Source: Kryptolebias marmoratus
Lineage: Eukaryota > Chordata > Actinopteri > Cyprinodontiformes > Rivulidae
DNA: 64,000 bases
Direction: 5' to 3'
Assembly: GCF_001649575.2 (NCBI RefSeq)
Contig: NC_051452.1
Location: 8,296,591-8,360,590, forward strand
Shown here piece after piece: positions 1 through 12,522 of the stretch. How positions within the stretch are numbered: position 1 is the stretch's first letter; each line of letters begins with the position of its first letter. The notes beneath the pieces were generated by a model. The model was not told the DNA's origin. It searched no databases and saw only the letters and a program-made list of their open reading frames with translations. The translations under genes and the position numbers were made by a program.

Positions 1-440
1 ATTTTGTTTCCTGGGCTGCGACTGATGGAAACTTGTTCTTCAAACGTGCGAGTCACAGAGGCTTCCAGTTTTGTTGCTTGAGTTTTGAACGTACTTGGGA
101 TGTTTGTGCAACAAATTTTCTCTCAAAATAGTAGCAGAGTCGTTGCAGGTGGCTTGAACTCATCTCAGACCCTTCTCAGTTCTATCCAGAGCATCTAGAG
201 CCTTTCTCAGTTTTGATCCAAGTATCCCAAACCTGTCTCAGACCCTTCACAGTTTCATTGCTGGGCTCTCAAACCATTCCTAATTTTGTCCCGAGCGTCT
301 CAAAACCTTTTCAGTTTTGTTGCAGGCTACCCAAACCAGCCTTAAACCCTGCCTCTAAAACCCCTCAGGATTTTTTTCCTGGTGTCTCTAGCCCTTCTCA
401 GTTTCGTTGCGAGCTGCTTGAATGTTTCCCACTTCTGTTG
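1..440. repeat. Degenerate tandem repeat, TCTCAGTTTTGTTGC motif
   Basis: Short blocks resembling CTCAGTTTTGTTGC followed by a variable spacer recur several times between about 60 and 415, for example near 70, 205, 245, 320 and 400. The spacing is irregular at roughly 40-60 bases. The short reading frames here are by-products of the repeat and have no recognisable domain. It is probably an old, diverged minisatellite. Confidence 0.4.
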
Positions 441-1459
441 CGGTCGGCGGAGGGCAACGAAATAACGTGCACGGCCTCGAATACACTTTTGCAAACCATC
501 TCCACAGGAATATGCCATGGACTTGCTAAAAGCTCGCTGGTCACTTGGTCACAAACACTCAGGATTCAGTGAGACTGCAGATAAAAAATGGCCTTTTTTT
601 TGTTGTAATTTTGCGTCACCAACCAGTCTCCAACAGTTGCAGCTCAGTGAGATACTGTCTGAAGTCGTCTGCACAGCAACATTCTACAACCTAAATAAAA
701 CGATGTTGCAAGGGATCTCATTTTGCTCTTGGTTCTCCCAGTCACTGATGACTGACAGATACCCTTCGATCGTTGCAGAGTGGCTGCTGAATGAGCCCGC
801 AATTTGTTTTTCTTTACAGTTTTCTGACACCTCGATACGGTTCTGGTTGTTAAACGTGAGTGTAGCGGGATAAGGTCAGTACGGGGTTACAGGAGGCTTA
901 TCTATAAGTTTATTGTGCTTTTATGGGAACCCCCATGCCCCCCCCNGAAGCAGTTCAGATAGAATGGACATCCTCTGTCCCGGGGCAGTGAACCCCGTTG
1001 TACAATAGTCTTCTTTTTTTGACATGACCTCTCAGTCAGAGAGCCTTTTGGCCTCACGAGTTAATCCCTGCCAGTGATGTGTCGTGGGCCGTGGTTTAAA
1101 CGAAGCACTTGGGATTTACTCATAATGTCAGAATGGTTAGGAGTTCGGCTCCCACTCAGAACTAGTGGGAACACTTAGACTCGTTTTCTGAGTGCCCGCA
1201 CCTAAACTGGTGTGTGTGGGCTTTAGCTTGGATTTAAGATGACATAATAGAGCTGTTTTTGGCAGTAGCAACTCATAATTATGGTTGGAGGCATTTCTGT
1301 TTTGATTGTTATGTTGTTGTAGTTTATTTGGTTTATCCTAACTGGATGAAGGCTATTTATCATAATCCTCAATAAAAAAAAAGACTTCAGTGGTAATCCT
1401 GTTTTTAATTGATGATTCCTCAGAAATACTAAAAACTATTTATAACTACCAGTATATAT
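441..1459. other. Non-coding stretch, nothing recognised
   Basis: AT-rich sequence with one undetermined base at 946 inside a C-run. I see no splice-flanked open exon, no RNA gene and no clear repeat. Confidence 0.5.
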
Positions 1460-2105
1460 ATCTGTCTGTTTGAGCCAAAGTGGACTTAATGGAAGACTGA
1501 GGAGGACACCAAATTATAAAATAGTGAGACTGAAATTTGTTAAAATACATCTTGAGAAGCCACAAAGCTTCTGGGAGGACGTCCTTTGGACAGATGAGAC
1601 AAAACTGGAGCTTTTTGGCAACAAGTCCCATCAGCTCTGTGTCCACAGACCCAAACAGAACCAAAGAACAGAACCCTGAACCTACAGGGGACATGGAGGA
1701 GGCTCAGTTCTGTCCTGGGTCTGACACAGGGGGTCCTGAATCTGTTCAGGGTCCAATGAAACCTCAAGAATATCAAGGCTCTCTGGAGCCAGATGTGCTG
1801 CTCAGAGTCAGAAAGCTCGGTCTCATGGGTCCAACAGGATAATGACCCAAAACACTCAGCTAAAAGCACCAAGAATGGGTCAGAACCAAACATTGGACCG
1901 TTCTGAAGTGACCTTCTGAGCCCTGATCTAAATCCTGCTGAACATCTGTGGAAGGAGCTGAAACATCTGGAGAAGGAGCCCTTCAGACCTGAGACAGATG
2001 GAGCAGTTTGATCAGGAGGAGTGGGACAAAACACCTGAGGACAGGTGCAGAAGTCTCAGAGGTGCAGAAGTAAGAAGTTAAGGCACTTTGTGTCAGGGTC
2101 AGTCT
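1460..2105 (+). pseudogene. Decayed Tc1/mariner-type transposase fragment
   Basis: Reading + in shifting frames gives pieces typical of Tc1-like transposases: FWEDVLWTDETKLELFG around 1570-1620, then the equivalent of the DNDPKHT block near 1840-1860, and SPDLNPAEHLWKELK near 1915-1965. In the family these surround the DDE catalytic aspartates. Frames break several times, so no active enzyme can be made. I did not find clear terminal inverted repeats, so the boundaries are approximate. It is an immobile relic unrelated to map2. Confidence 0.8.
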
Positions 2106-3040
2106 GATCCAAAACTCAAAAGCAGTGACTGATTTTCATGATTTTATTTTCAGTAATTGTTTTTTTTTTTATTATTCCAAAGCTGCAAGTGAAGCTTGCT
2201 GATGTCTTAAGGTTGCTGAAGGTCAAATCACTTTGCACAAATAATAATAATTATAGCATTAATGTGGCTGAAGGACTGGATAGCTTGTATTTATGAGTAT
2301 ATTACTGGGAAGCTTAAATCGAGAGTGGAAGTCCTGGATGAGACGAGAACCAGTCAGCAGCTTTCATCTCTCCGTGTCCTCACCAGGAGCTCGGCGCAGA
2401 ATCATTTCATCACCAGTGGCTCGTGTGTTCTTCAGCTCAGCTATTTCCTGCTCTGGGCGGCATCCCATCAGCAGACGCGTGAGGCGGTTCTGATCTGAAC
2501 CGCAACGGCAGAACGTCGGGCGGCGGGGTGCGAGACGCTTTAATCTGCTTCCACATCTGAGCTATGAAAACACAGAGCTCGGTCTGGTCTGGTCGAGCCT
2601 GCCCTTCATCATTCTGTCTGCAAGTGTGTGTGTGTGTGCGTGTGTTGCTGCCTGTTTTATATTTTGGTTTGGTTGTGGAAAGCCAAAGCGACACCCAGTC
2701 AGTGAGATTGGAGCTGATGTCAGTCTGCTTGCGGAGCTGTGGGTGCTGACACCGGCGCTGCTCGGTGCCTCGTTCCGACAGACGAACTCACCTGAGCTCG
2801 GGTTCATTTGATCGTACCGTCCCACGCGCGTCCGCTCTGATTCTCTCATCACTTTCTCTGCAGATAAATAATAAATAACCCTGCGGATCGGGTGATGTTG
2901 CAGTCGGCAGCTTTTTAGATCAAGACGGATTTAAAGCAGACTTTTAAAGCTTTGAGTTCACCCCGTTTCTGTCGTAACCATTCATCGCTCTATTTATTTA
3001 TCACCACCTGTGTTTGTTAGCAGAATATGTCACAAACGAG
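2106..3040. other. Non-coding stretch with a short TG repeat
   Basis: Holds a small TG/TGCG microsatellite near 2625-2645 and a moderately GC-rich patch at 2400-2830. No exon could be supported. Confidence 0.5.
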
Positions 3041-3045
3041 CGGAT

Positions 3046-3195
3046 GGAAAACAATTATTGGAGCCATATAATCCAGCCAGTTTTGCAGATATTGAGCTGA
3101 AATATGGTGTGGTAGTAAGTGAGAGTCATCCCCAACACATACTTTGAGCATTAACAGATTGCGGGCGATATGCCGGTCCGGATATTGTTCTTTCA
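3046..3195 (-). repeat. Dispersed CTACCACACC-family repeat copy, reverse
   Basis: The reverse complement reads as the same element seen at 19140-19480, 23045-23175, 25620-25745, 43795-43930 and 52236-52395. It has an ACTCTCAC(T)TACTACCACACCA core followed by an AGCTCAATATCTGCAAAACTGGCT-like segment. No terminal repeats or coding potential are visible. The family is unnamed here. Confidence 0.7.
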
Positions 3196-3240
3196 TTGCA
3201 CTTATTGCTAAATCACACATAAACACTTTGGTTGACAAGA

Positions 3241-5224
3241 AAGAAAAATAACCTGGATTTTAAAATGTGGGTCAAGCTTGATGAGTCAAATAAAAATGTC
3301 CTGAACTTAAAAAAAAACTGATACTCAAAATAAAACTGTAGATCAGTAAGGATAAACATCCTGGATGATGATACACGGTGGTGTTAGTATCATGATTCGG
3401 TCCCATTATTGCTGTTTTCATTAGATTTTAAAGGAAAAGGACAACAAGCCTCTGCACACATCTAAACCTAAGTTTAGTTAAAAAAAACAATGTAGTAATT
3501 GGTTGTAATAATGTTTAACAAAAACCAAATATTATATATTTTTCTAAGTTTGCTCTTTTGTTTGTTTAATCAAGTACTCTTTATTGACTTTTCCACATTT
3601 TCACCATCTAACCGTGTTCCGCTGTGTTTTGAAACAATTCTCATGTTTAAAAAATGAAAATGTTTCTTTTGTTTGTTGTTAAAATCGTTGGACTCCTTGT
3701 CATTGAGCAACAAACAGTTCTTTGTCATCAAAGTCCTTGGGTCTTTCTCCCTCTGACTTCCTCTCCAAATGAAGTTGTAACCATGGCGATTTATCTCCGC
3801 CGTGGCAGCAAAAGTGCCGTCGAACCCCCGCACGGAGCTGCTGTGCGCTACCCAACTCTGACGTCACTGAGTTTTGAAGCGTTTCGAAAGAAAAGATCCA
3901 AAAGGTAACAGACCCGGTGAGACTTCTGGGCTTGAGTTGAACCCTCAGACCCGGAGCGTTGGGCTCCAGACGGTAATCCTGACAAATCCTTTTATTTTCA
4001 TGTTCTGCGACGGGACGCGGCGGGCAGATCAGCGTTTACAGCGGGCCACAGAAGTAATCAGAGAGACGTGCCCTGAGCTGCAGCTGGCTCCGAGCATGTA
4101 AACGTCAAACTGAGTTAATGGTGAATGACCTCGCCTTTCAATCCCTCAAGAGCAGGAAGTCATTATAGCCTCGTCGAACCAGGGGTGCAGCTCCTGCTCG
4201 CTCCTCACTTCATCCTGTTGTCTTAATGAATGATTCCCATCCAACACTCTTCCGTCTTCGCCTGCGTTCCTCTCACTCTGACCACAATATTGCTGTATCG
4301 CTTTCACTAATAGCCTGCACTTAGAGTACCTCGAAGGTGAAAGCCTCGCTCAGGCGCTTCCTGTCCGCACAGGAAACCTGTGGCTTTAATGCAGTTTAAG
4401 AGGCGGCGTGTTTGACCGGATTGATTCATTGTTTCCTCGCATCATCGCTCATCCAGGCGCTGTTGGTGCCTGGTGTTTGAAAATGATTTTATTGCACTGC
4501 AGGCTGACGTCGGCGTAGTCTGGGATCCGCTCGATAACACGAGCGTAAGATTTCCTGATTCACTTTTGCAACGAGCTGGAAGAAGTTTTCCAAAAAGAGA
4601 GGAATGCCTGCAACGAATAAATTAAAAACCCAGCTTTCCTTCATGCCAGAGTTTTAAACTATTCAAATATCAAAAATGATGCCACGCTAATAATATATGC
4701 TGTGAAGAACTAATTCATGAGATATTTTACTAACAGACAAATAGGACTGACTTTTTTAACAAAGGTGAGAAGCACCTGTTGTATTTGTTTTGCATGATTC
4801 TCAGATACAGACAGATTTTAGCACAATATCTACAAAGTGGCTAAACTATATCAATTTTTGGTTTTTCTAAGGTCAGGTTAAAACACAAATTGGGTGACTT
4901 TTCCCCCTGACAACCTCACAGCTCACCGCCGGGCCCATTTGGAAAGCTCCTTTGATTTTTACACATGTGAACTTTGGTCGGTCTTGCAGGTTTGACCAAT
5001 CACCGCAGCTTTTCCCCAATCTGACCAATCTCCTTCTCGCCATGATAGAAATCACTTCCTGGAACTCGAACCTGAAGGATGAAAACGTGTCAGAAAACAA
5101 ATTTAAAGTCAGTTTCCTGAAGGGTTACTTTAATGTGGAGCGTTGTGTTTGAACAGAGACAAAAACTGGTGCTTTTCTAGCTTAAAACATGCCTGAAAGT
5201 AGTTGTGTAGATTCCTTTTTAGTC
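3241..5224. other. Non-coding stretch, little recognised
   Basis: AT-rich upstream or intronic sequence. A short ATGAGATATTTTACTAACAGACA fragment near 4718-4740 matches the 3' part of the CTACCACACC repeat family. Frames are short and show no domains. Confidence 0.45.
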
Positions 5225-5468
5225 AGCCGGGATGTGACCAGGCTACAAGTGATGATGTCATGGATGATCCCTGTTGATTTCAAGGTCAAGGTCGTAGTAA
5301 ACCTTGTTGGTGCTCTAACTCTGCAGCTGTGTAACGTAGGAACGACTTCACAGCTGGACACCTCATGGGTCAGGGATGATCTTTATTGATTTAAGAGTCA
5401 CAGGGTCAAAGGTCAAGGTCATAGGTGAACCCTTTGTCTGTGTTCCAACTTTAGACACGTATTCAGGA
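5225..5468 (+). repeat. GGTCAAGGTCA-type dispersed repeat, two tandem copies
   Basis: Two adjacent copies share GGATGATC..TTGATTT, then CAAGGTCAAGGT, then a CTCTAACT/TTCCAACT segment. The second copy (about 5353-5468) matches 25209-25331 closely, starting GCTGGACACCTC and ending ATTCAGG. It is an unnamed interspersed repeat. Confidence 0.65.
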
Positions 5469-6296
5469 TTGTTGTGTGAGGGAATTCATGCTTTGGATTC
5501 TGACGCTGATGGGCGTGTTGTGCACCATCATGTGGTAAATCTCGTAAATTAAATAGTTCTTGACACGTCGAAGAAAAAAAAAGCTACAAACATCACAACT
5601 TTGCGAAAAAACTGATGCAAAACAAGGCGTTTTGGGTCACAACAAATGCAAAAAATGTCTGCAAAGCCTTTCAGGGACTGTGTAATGGCATATATTAGTA
5701 CTTGTATTGGTACTTTGCATTAGAAAGTACTCACATTAAATTACTCAGTTTGAAAAAAATTTGGTATTTGTGCATCCCTTTAAGTAAGGTTCTAAAATAA
5801 AACAAATGTCTTTGTATATTTGGATATATAGTACCCTACTGGTGCTTTTTTATCCAAATATTAGATATATAAATTTATCATCTGTAAACTAAATGGGCTG
5901 TATCATGTGAAACCACTTGTACGGCCTCATGGTAGCAGCTGGGGATTAGCTCTCAGTGAAAATAGATGTCAAAACACAACACACTGTTAGTCGTTTATCA
6001 TGAGGGTGGCGCTCGCAGTTTTCCCTCCGTCCAACGAGAATCTGCTTCATGTGTATTCCAGATCCGAACGTGACTCATTCCTGTTCGGTGGTTGGGAGGA
6101 CGGGGAGGGGACTCGGCGCAGATTTGATTGTTTTGGATGCTTTTACTGACGGGGCGGTTTCCCGTGCAGCGCCTGAATGACAGATTTGCTCCATATGGAT
6201 CTGACAGTTGTTGACTCCAACTCGGAGAGGAGTGTGTTTATTGGTGTTAACGCTCGGCCAAGATGTGGGCTTTTTCTGACACACAGAACCAACAAT
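5469..6296. other. Non-coding stretch, nothing recognised
   Basis: AT-rich with no open exon, RNA gene or repeat that I could support. Confidence 0.4.
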
Positions 6297-7503
6297 ACAG
6301 TTGAAACCAGATGTTTACATACGCTGAATAAACAGACTCAGAACTATTTTTTTTTCTCACTGTTAGACGTTAAATCAGACTAAACCTTTCCTGTTTTAGC
6401 TCAGGTTGGATTAACGATTTATTTCTATTTGTTAAAAGCCCAAATAATGAGAGACTTGTGGCTTTTACTTCAAAGTCAGAAGTTTACTACACCAAGATTA
6501 CTCTGACTTTAAACAACTTTAGCAAGCCCAGATGATATTGTGGTTTTGGGACTTCTTGATTGGTTACTTGACAACACTTGCGCACCTCAAACCCTCGGCT
6601 AATTTCTGTTGATTTTTCCGTTATGTCACACAAAGAAGCAAAGACATCAGGAAGAGAATCGTCAGCCTTGGGTCCAATTTCCAGATCCCCGAAGGTCCAT
6701 CTGTTCAAACATTTATAGTAGAAACACCATGATAATGTCCTGCCTTCGTACTGCTCAGAAAGGAAACGGGTTCTGTGTTCCTGACGTGTTTATGTTCAAA
6801 ATGTGCGAATCAGCCCCAAAACAAAAGCCGAAAAGCTGATGTGGATGCTGCTGAAGCGGCTCAGAGAGTCATCATCCACAGTGAAACGAGTCCTGGAGCA
6901 ACACGAGCCGACAGGAAGAGGCTAATACTCCCAAAGCAACATAAAAAAGTCAGATTACAGTTTGTAGATGGGATGAAAACAATAATATTGGAGACTTGAA
7001 CCATCCTAACTGAAGTACGGAGGAGGCAGCATCATGTCTGCTGCAAGGCGGACTGGTGCACTTTATATAAGATAAATGGCAGCATGAGGAAATATTGAAG
7101 CAACATCTCAAATCAGCCAGGACAGGATTTGGACACAAATGGGTCTTCAAACGGACAATGACCCAAATTCTCACCAATTAGTTACAAAATGGACAATGAA
7201 GTCAGTGTTTTGGAGCTGTCGTCACAAAGTCCTGATCTCTAATGAAACCCAACTCGGTTTCATCAGTTCTGTCAGGAGGAACGGGGCAAAACTCCAGCAA
7301 ACTATAGACCCAAGTCAGATAGTTTTAAAGGCAGTGATACCAAATACTAAAAAAACATGGATGGAAACTATATTTAACAAATATAAAGAACTTTGGGAAA
7401 CCTAACTGATGTAAAACAGGAACGGTTTAATCTGATTTAATGTGAGGGAACATGGTTGCGTGTCTTCTTACAGTGAATCTAAACATCTGGTTTCAGCTGC
7501 GTG
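6297..7503 (+). mobile_element. Degenerate Tc1-like DNA transposon with both inverted ends
   Basis: The left end near 6298 reads TACAGTTGAAACCAGATGTT. The right end near 7475-7503 is its reverse complement with a few changes (AACATCTGGTTTCAGC). The size of about 1.2 kb is usual for Tc1-like elements. The interior carries frame-broken transposase traces on the + strand, including a block near 7139-7165 (TDNDPNSH) that corresponds to the family's DNDPKHT region. It begins at a TA dinucleotide, as Tc1 elements do. Many stops and indels make it inactive. Confidence 0.8.
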
Positions 7504-8447
7504 TAGTATAACCTTACCGTATTTGACTGAACGTTGCAGATCAGCGATGACTGCAGTGAAAAGTCCCGTACAGCTGGTCTCCCCGTCTGATGACTTCCAG
7601 AAACTTCCGCTCTTCACTCAGCCTCGGTGACACATGTCTCCTCTCCCCTCCAAGCCCAAACACTTCAGTCCGACATGATTTGATTAGAGGAAAAAAGCCC
7701 ACGGTTGGGTTAAAGGTCCCCTCCTCTTCCTGATCTAATATTCACCTCAGTCTGCTGGTTCTGTTTGTCCCCCGCTGTCGCAGGTTTAGGACTAAACCCG
7801 GCTGATGCCCGGATATCTGCGCTCCTCGTGGAGGTGCTAATTTAAAACAGATGGCATGTGGATACAACGTTCAGATCTCCCGTTAGCAGGAAGGGGGACA
7901 TCTCTGCTACAAATTACCACCTCTCCTTGCTGGTGCTCTGCCTTTTCAGTGACCCAGGGAGGAATGGTAATTTTCTAAAAAGCCTCAAGGCCGAGAAATG
8001 GCAAAAAGAGCTGGCGTTTTTATAAAGAGCGTCTTTGGCATTCTTCGTTTTTCTTTGCTGCGTTCAAGGACGCTCCCCAACAGACGTGCTGTCCCATTAT
8101 TTAAACGAACATAATGTAGCAGTTAAAATGTTTCTCTGCGACGTGGGATTCCCCTTCAGGAAGCCGATACACCGTCTGATTCGTTTTATGTCAACAAAAG
8201 TGTCATCAGGGTGCTCATTTACGGTGCATCCTTGTAAAACTGGTAATTAAGTGTATAACAATCTTTGGGGAAGAACTGCAGTGATATAAAACTAGACATT
8301 ACAATAGTTTTGTGCCATCAACATTATTTATAACAAAAGAAATGTTTTTTTTTTTTTGTAATTGTCTTGGAAGATCTCTGTGTTTAAGGGATGCAAATCG
8401 CTGTTTGGACATCTTTACCCCGGCACAAAACATAGGGTCAGGTCTAA
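7504..8447. other. Non-coding stretch, nothing recognised
   Basis: No splice-bounded exon, RNA gene or clear repeat identified. Confidence 0.4.
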
Positions 8448-9718
8448 GGCCCTGTTTACACCGGAACGATCTGTGGAAACGTTCATGTTTTTTCAGTGTT
8501 TATTGAGGCAAATCAACAAGGAAAAAAAACATGTTTACAAAGATATGGCTGTGCTTATTGAAGGAAATGCTGAACTATACTGTTCTTGACCCTAAAACTA
8601 TCCTATAAAATGGTGATTATCGCATATCTGGCAACACCTTTCAATGAGGTGGCTCATTTTGCGGTCCCGTGGTTGGGAGACGTTCGTTTTCACACACCTT
8701 TCATCGTCCACGAGACACTCTGATCAGAACTCCCAGGAAGCTCCTCCCTCCTCCTACAGCGTTAAAACGGATTTCTTCCCGCCGGCTCTTCAACTCTCCT
8801 GTCCTCGTACAGATGTTTGCTTCCCATACCGTGACCAGATGTGTTTATTAAACAGACTGAGACAGTGCACGTCTGTTGGCATTTGCAAACATGATGGTGC
8901 ACAATAATGACGAAACAAAGGGTCCGGGTACGAAGGGTATGAAGCTGTCCGGCCGAGGACCACTTCCTCCCAGCCACAAAGAGCCGCCTGTATCTCTGCG
9001 GTCTTTTTAAGCTCGCAGGTTTCTAAGTTTTGTTGGAACAGCTGTAAAGATGGCTGTATGCTAAACAGCCTCCAGCTGCTTCTCAGGAGCAGTACAAACA
9101 AAATGGCTCCATTAAAGCATAAACACGCCCACAACAACTTCTGACCAATCATACGATGCTTGACGCAAACCGCTGTGAGAAACAGTTCATCCGGGGCCTT
9201 GTCTCGATGTGGCGGATGAAGCTGCTATGTGAATAAAAATGAGCTTTACTGTTGTCGATGTCGTCTTGCATGCGCAGAACAGCTATGGACTGCAGCCGTC
9301 TGTGCTGTGGTTTCACACCACTTCTGGGGGTCCCCCTGAAAATCTCCACTCTGAGACCCGGGGTTCAGAAAGCTTCGGTTTCAGAGGAAACGAGCACTGT
9401 TGTTGTGTACACCTGGGGTGTCAAACTCCATTCCTCGGGGGGGCCGTTCTCCTGCATGTTTCAGATGTGTTCTTGCTTTAAAACGCCTGGTTTAAATGGA
9501 TGACTTGTTGCCATGCTCCTGGAGAACTTGATGATTTGGCGAGGAGGTAATTAAACCATTTGAATCAGGTGTGTTGGAGCAGAAATGCCTAAAACTCCCA
9601 GGAGAGGGAACCTCGAGGCCTGGAGTTTGACACCCCTGGTGTACACGAACGGCTGTACCTTAACAGAAAATCTTCCGCTTCCCTCAAAAAACAGCGTTGG
9701 TGTAAAGGGACCCCTACG
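8448..9718. mobile_element. Possible non-autonomous DNA element with a nested MITE
   Basis: A CCCTGTTTACACCGGAACG stretch near 8449-8467 faces a weaker inverse (CGTTGGTGTAAAGGG) near 9695-9710. This suggests a 1.27-kb non-autonomous DNA transposon. The clear hAT-type MITE at 9413-9638 sits inside it. I see no transposase. The pairing of ends is imperfect, so the element call is tentative. Confidence 0.35.
9413..9638. mobile_element. hAT-type hairpin MITE with 8-bp target duplication
   Basis: The ends are CTGGGGTGTCAAACTCC and its inverse GGAGTTTGACACCCCTG. They are flanked on both sides by the identical 8-mer GTGTACAC (9405-9412 and 9639-9646). An 8-bp duplication and CAGGGGTGTC-like ends are hallmarks of non-autonomous hAT elements. 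Inside is the segment CAGGTGTGTTGGAGCAG, shared with the copy at 12301. Confidence 0.85.
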
Positions 9719-12292
9719 TAGGGTCGGGGCGACGTTTTGAAGAGGCGAAATCGGATCCGGAGAACTCGCTGGAGAAAATGTTCTAATATCAAGTTTCAGT
9801 AAAACCCTCCACCGGTTCATGACATGTTTCAGTAGCAGCCACACAACGTTGTCAGAAAGCGAACAGAGAGCTCAGTGTCCCTGTGAGCAAAAAGCACGTT
9901 TTGATTTTTTTTTATTTTTCCATGGACTATTATGGGATGTTGTACAGTAGCGTGTTTGAGTGTAGAGACGACTTCAAAGCCCCCGAGCTACACCCTATGG
10001 TTAGCGTAAAGTCAGGCACACACACAGCAGACAGTTATAATGTACAACACACCCTCAGACTTATTTAAGTCCATAAAACAGCTGAGTCTTCGCTTGCCTC
10101 AGATTTTGCATCAATCCTCTCTTCCCTCTTCGTACAACACAATTTCTCCCCACTCTCCCCCCCTCTTTCTGCTCAAAAAGTCTTATTTTAGCCAGGCCTC
10201 TCTGAGAGCATATTTCACATCTGAGGAATTTCCTGTTCTGCTTGTATCAGCGGAGGAACGACGGTCCGAAAGCAGCGCACAGACAATCTTTAGCCTGTCG
10301 TGGTGGGAGGCAGAACGGGGGGGCGTTTGACTCTACATCGGGTATGCATTTACATGTGAGTGATGAGACGATACAAACCCCCTGGAGGCCATTTTACTCC
10401 GTGGTAGGGAGCAAAACACTGACTTCCTATGCAGCGGTGGTCCAGAAGTTGCACAAAAATTGCTCTGGACACGGGGCTGGGCGATGTGACTGAAAATTAA
10501 TGCAGTAATTTAGAGCTTTATCCAATATATTTATATATATTGCGATACTTTGAATCCTCCTTGTCACCATCCTAATGTTTATTTCAACAATAAACCTGGT
10601 GTAGTGGTGGCCGAGGGCAGATCGTGTCCTCTGACCCTTGTTTCCTCGCTGATACAAATTAACCCAGCAGCAGAAATGATTTTTTTAATCACTTGTTCTG
10701 CTAGGGTTTCCCGAATGGAAGAGGGAGTGAAATCTGATGCATTTGAAGCACCTGGGAAAAGCCCGAACTCCTCGTGAATTGGATGCAGGCAGATATACTC
10801 AATATATCGCCCACGACTACTGTGCGCATTCCGTCAACATTACAGATGTTTCTGTCCCTGGTTGTGTTTTTGAACATTTATGTTTGGAAACTGGACTTCC
10901 TGTAGTAGCAAACAGCAAATCTGCTTTTTTCACAGTCCATTTCGTCTTTCTGTTTTTCTCACAAGCTGTTACGGTCGGACCCTCTGAACGACGACAGAGC
11001 GCTCGGCTGTCGGCGTGCTTTTCGGCACATAATTGCATCAATATAATAAAATCAACCATTTCTTTCCTGTAGACATTAATGGACTCGTGGAGCTAACTAA
11101 AAAGGTTTACTGCCCTTTGTATGCAGATAAATCTTTTAATGATTTAATTTATCACCATATAGAAAATATGTCTCCTTGTATCCGATTTATGAAAAGCTTT
11201 TAAGCTCCTGGAAACAAAGAAGTGGGACTTGTTAACACTTTTCCTGATTGGTAGACTTTTAAAACAACTATAACATTTAGCATTTATATACCATATTAAT
11301 ATCAAAGCATGTGGCTTATTGTTATTAGTATGGAAACCCAAACTGGGTAAAATATTTGGTTCTTGTATGGCTGCCTGGTGGAGCCGGAGACGGATCAGAG
11401 ACCTTTTAAAAAGACTGCTAAATCGATGCGGATCTGGGTGATTAGGCCTCTCCTAAATCAGATTTACTTTGTTTAAAACAAACAAGCGGATGCTCTTTCT
11501 CTTTGTCCCATTTCAAATCAAAACAAGCAGCTGTTGTTGGAACTGGAAGTAGATTTCTGCTCCTGCTGTGCTGTTTGTGCATGGATTGATCCGGTCCTTG
11601 GTTATTACCGTCTGGGTGCCAGGATAAGTGTTTCCAACGTCCCTGCCTGGGTGACAGGATTAGTGCAGCGCTAACTTTAAAGAAGGAGCTCACTGGGCTC
11701 TGATTGACTTGTTGGTGACCAAGTGACCAGCAATCACAGCCAATTACTTTTTTTTTTGTTAAATCAGAGCTTATTTTTGTGTGCACAACCTGCAAACTGT
11801 GTTCTACCCCATTATTTTGTTGCCCACCTCAACCTCAAACTGGAAACTAAGAATCCCCACAATCATTTTGAGACACTTTGGAGACTGAATGCTGTTAACC
11901 ATCTAGTTTCCAACATGGCAGTGAGACACGAGTTTAACTGTTTGATGAACAAAGTCTTACTTTGGGTGTAGGGTCGTCAATCATAGAAATTTGACCAATG
12001 TTAAAGTCTGATAGTTGGGCGTTTTAACCTCTCCCGCATTCACATAGAGCATTATTATCACCTTATTGTCTTGATCCACCTTTAATGTTTTTAACGTTGT
12101 TCATTCGTGGGCTTTTGGCCATTTGTATTTATTTTTCTTCTGTAAATCAGAGATATTACCTCAATCTGTCAGTTTAAGTTACATGAAGGGATCAGTGCTG
12201 GAATTGCTGCTCCTTCATCAGGGGTCGCCACAGCGGATCATCTCCTGCTGGTTAACAGCGCTGGAGGTGGTTAACCCAGGCTCCAACCAATC
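9719..12292. other. Non-coding stretch, nothing recognised
   Basis: Mixed AT-rich sequence with short spurious frames only. No exon, RNA gene or clear element could be supported. Confidence 0.4.
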
Positions 12293-12300
12293 CTGTAGAG

Positions 12301-12514
12301 CAGGGGTCTCCAATCCTGGTCCTGGAGGGCCACTATCCTACATGTTTTCCTTGTTTCCCTGCTCCAACACACCTGATTCAGTGGTTAAATTCCCTCTTCA
12401 TGTTCTGCAGAAGCCTGTTAATCACCCATTGATTCAAATCAGGTGTGTTGGAGCAGAGGAACAAGTCAAACATGCAGGATGGTGGCCCTCCAGAACATGG
12501 ATTGGAGACCACTG
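12301..12514. mobile_element. hAT-type hairpin MITE, best-preserved copy
   Basis: The 214-bp element has ends CAGGGGTCTCCAATCC and GGATTGGAGACCACTG. Much of its length is palindromic (CTGGAGGGCCAC against GTGGCCCTCCAG). It is bounded by a perfect 8-bp duplication CTGTAGAG at 12293-12300 and 12515-12522. The same family occurs at 9413, 17404 and, degraded, 46200. It encodes nothing and would have been moved by an autonomous hAT transposase elsewhere in the genome. Confidence 0.9.
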
Positions 12515-12522
12515 CTGTAGAG

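Noticed and set aside
1540..2034. 164-aa antisense frame over the first Tc1 relic
   Set aside because: Transposase similarity is on the + strand. The antisense frame is incidental.
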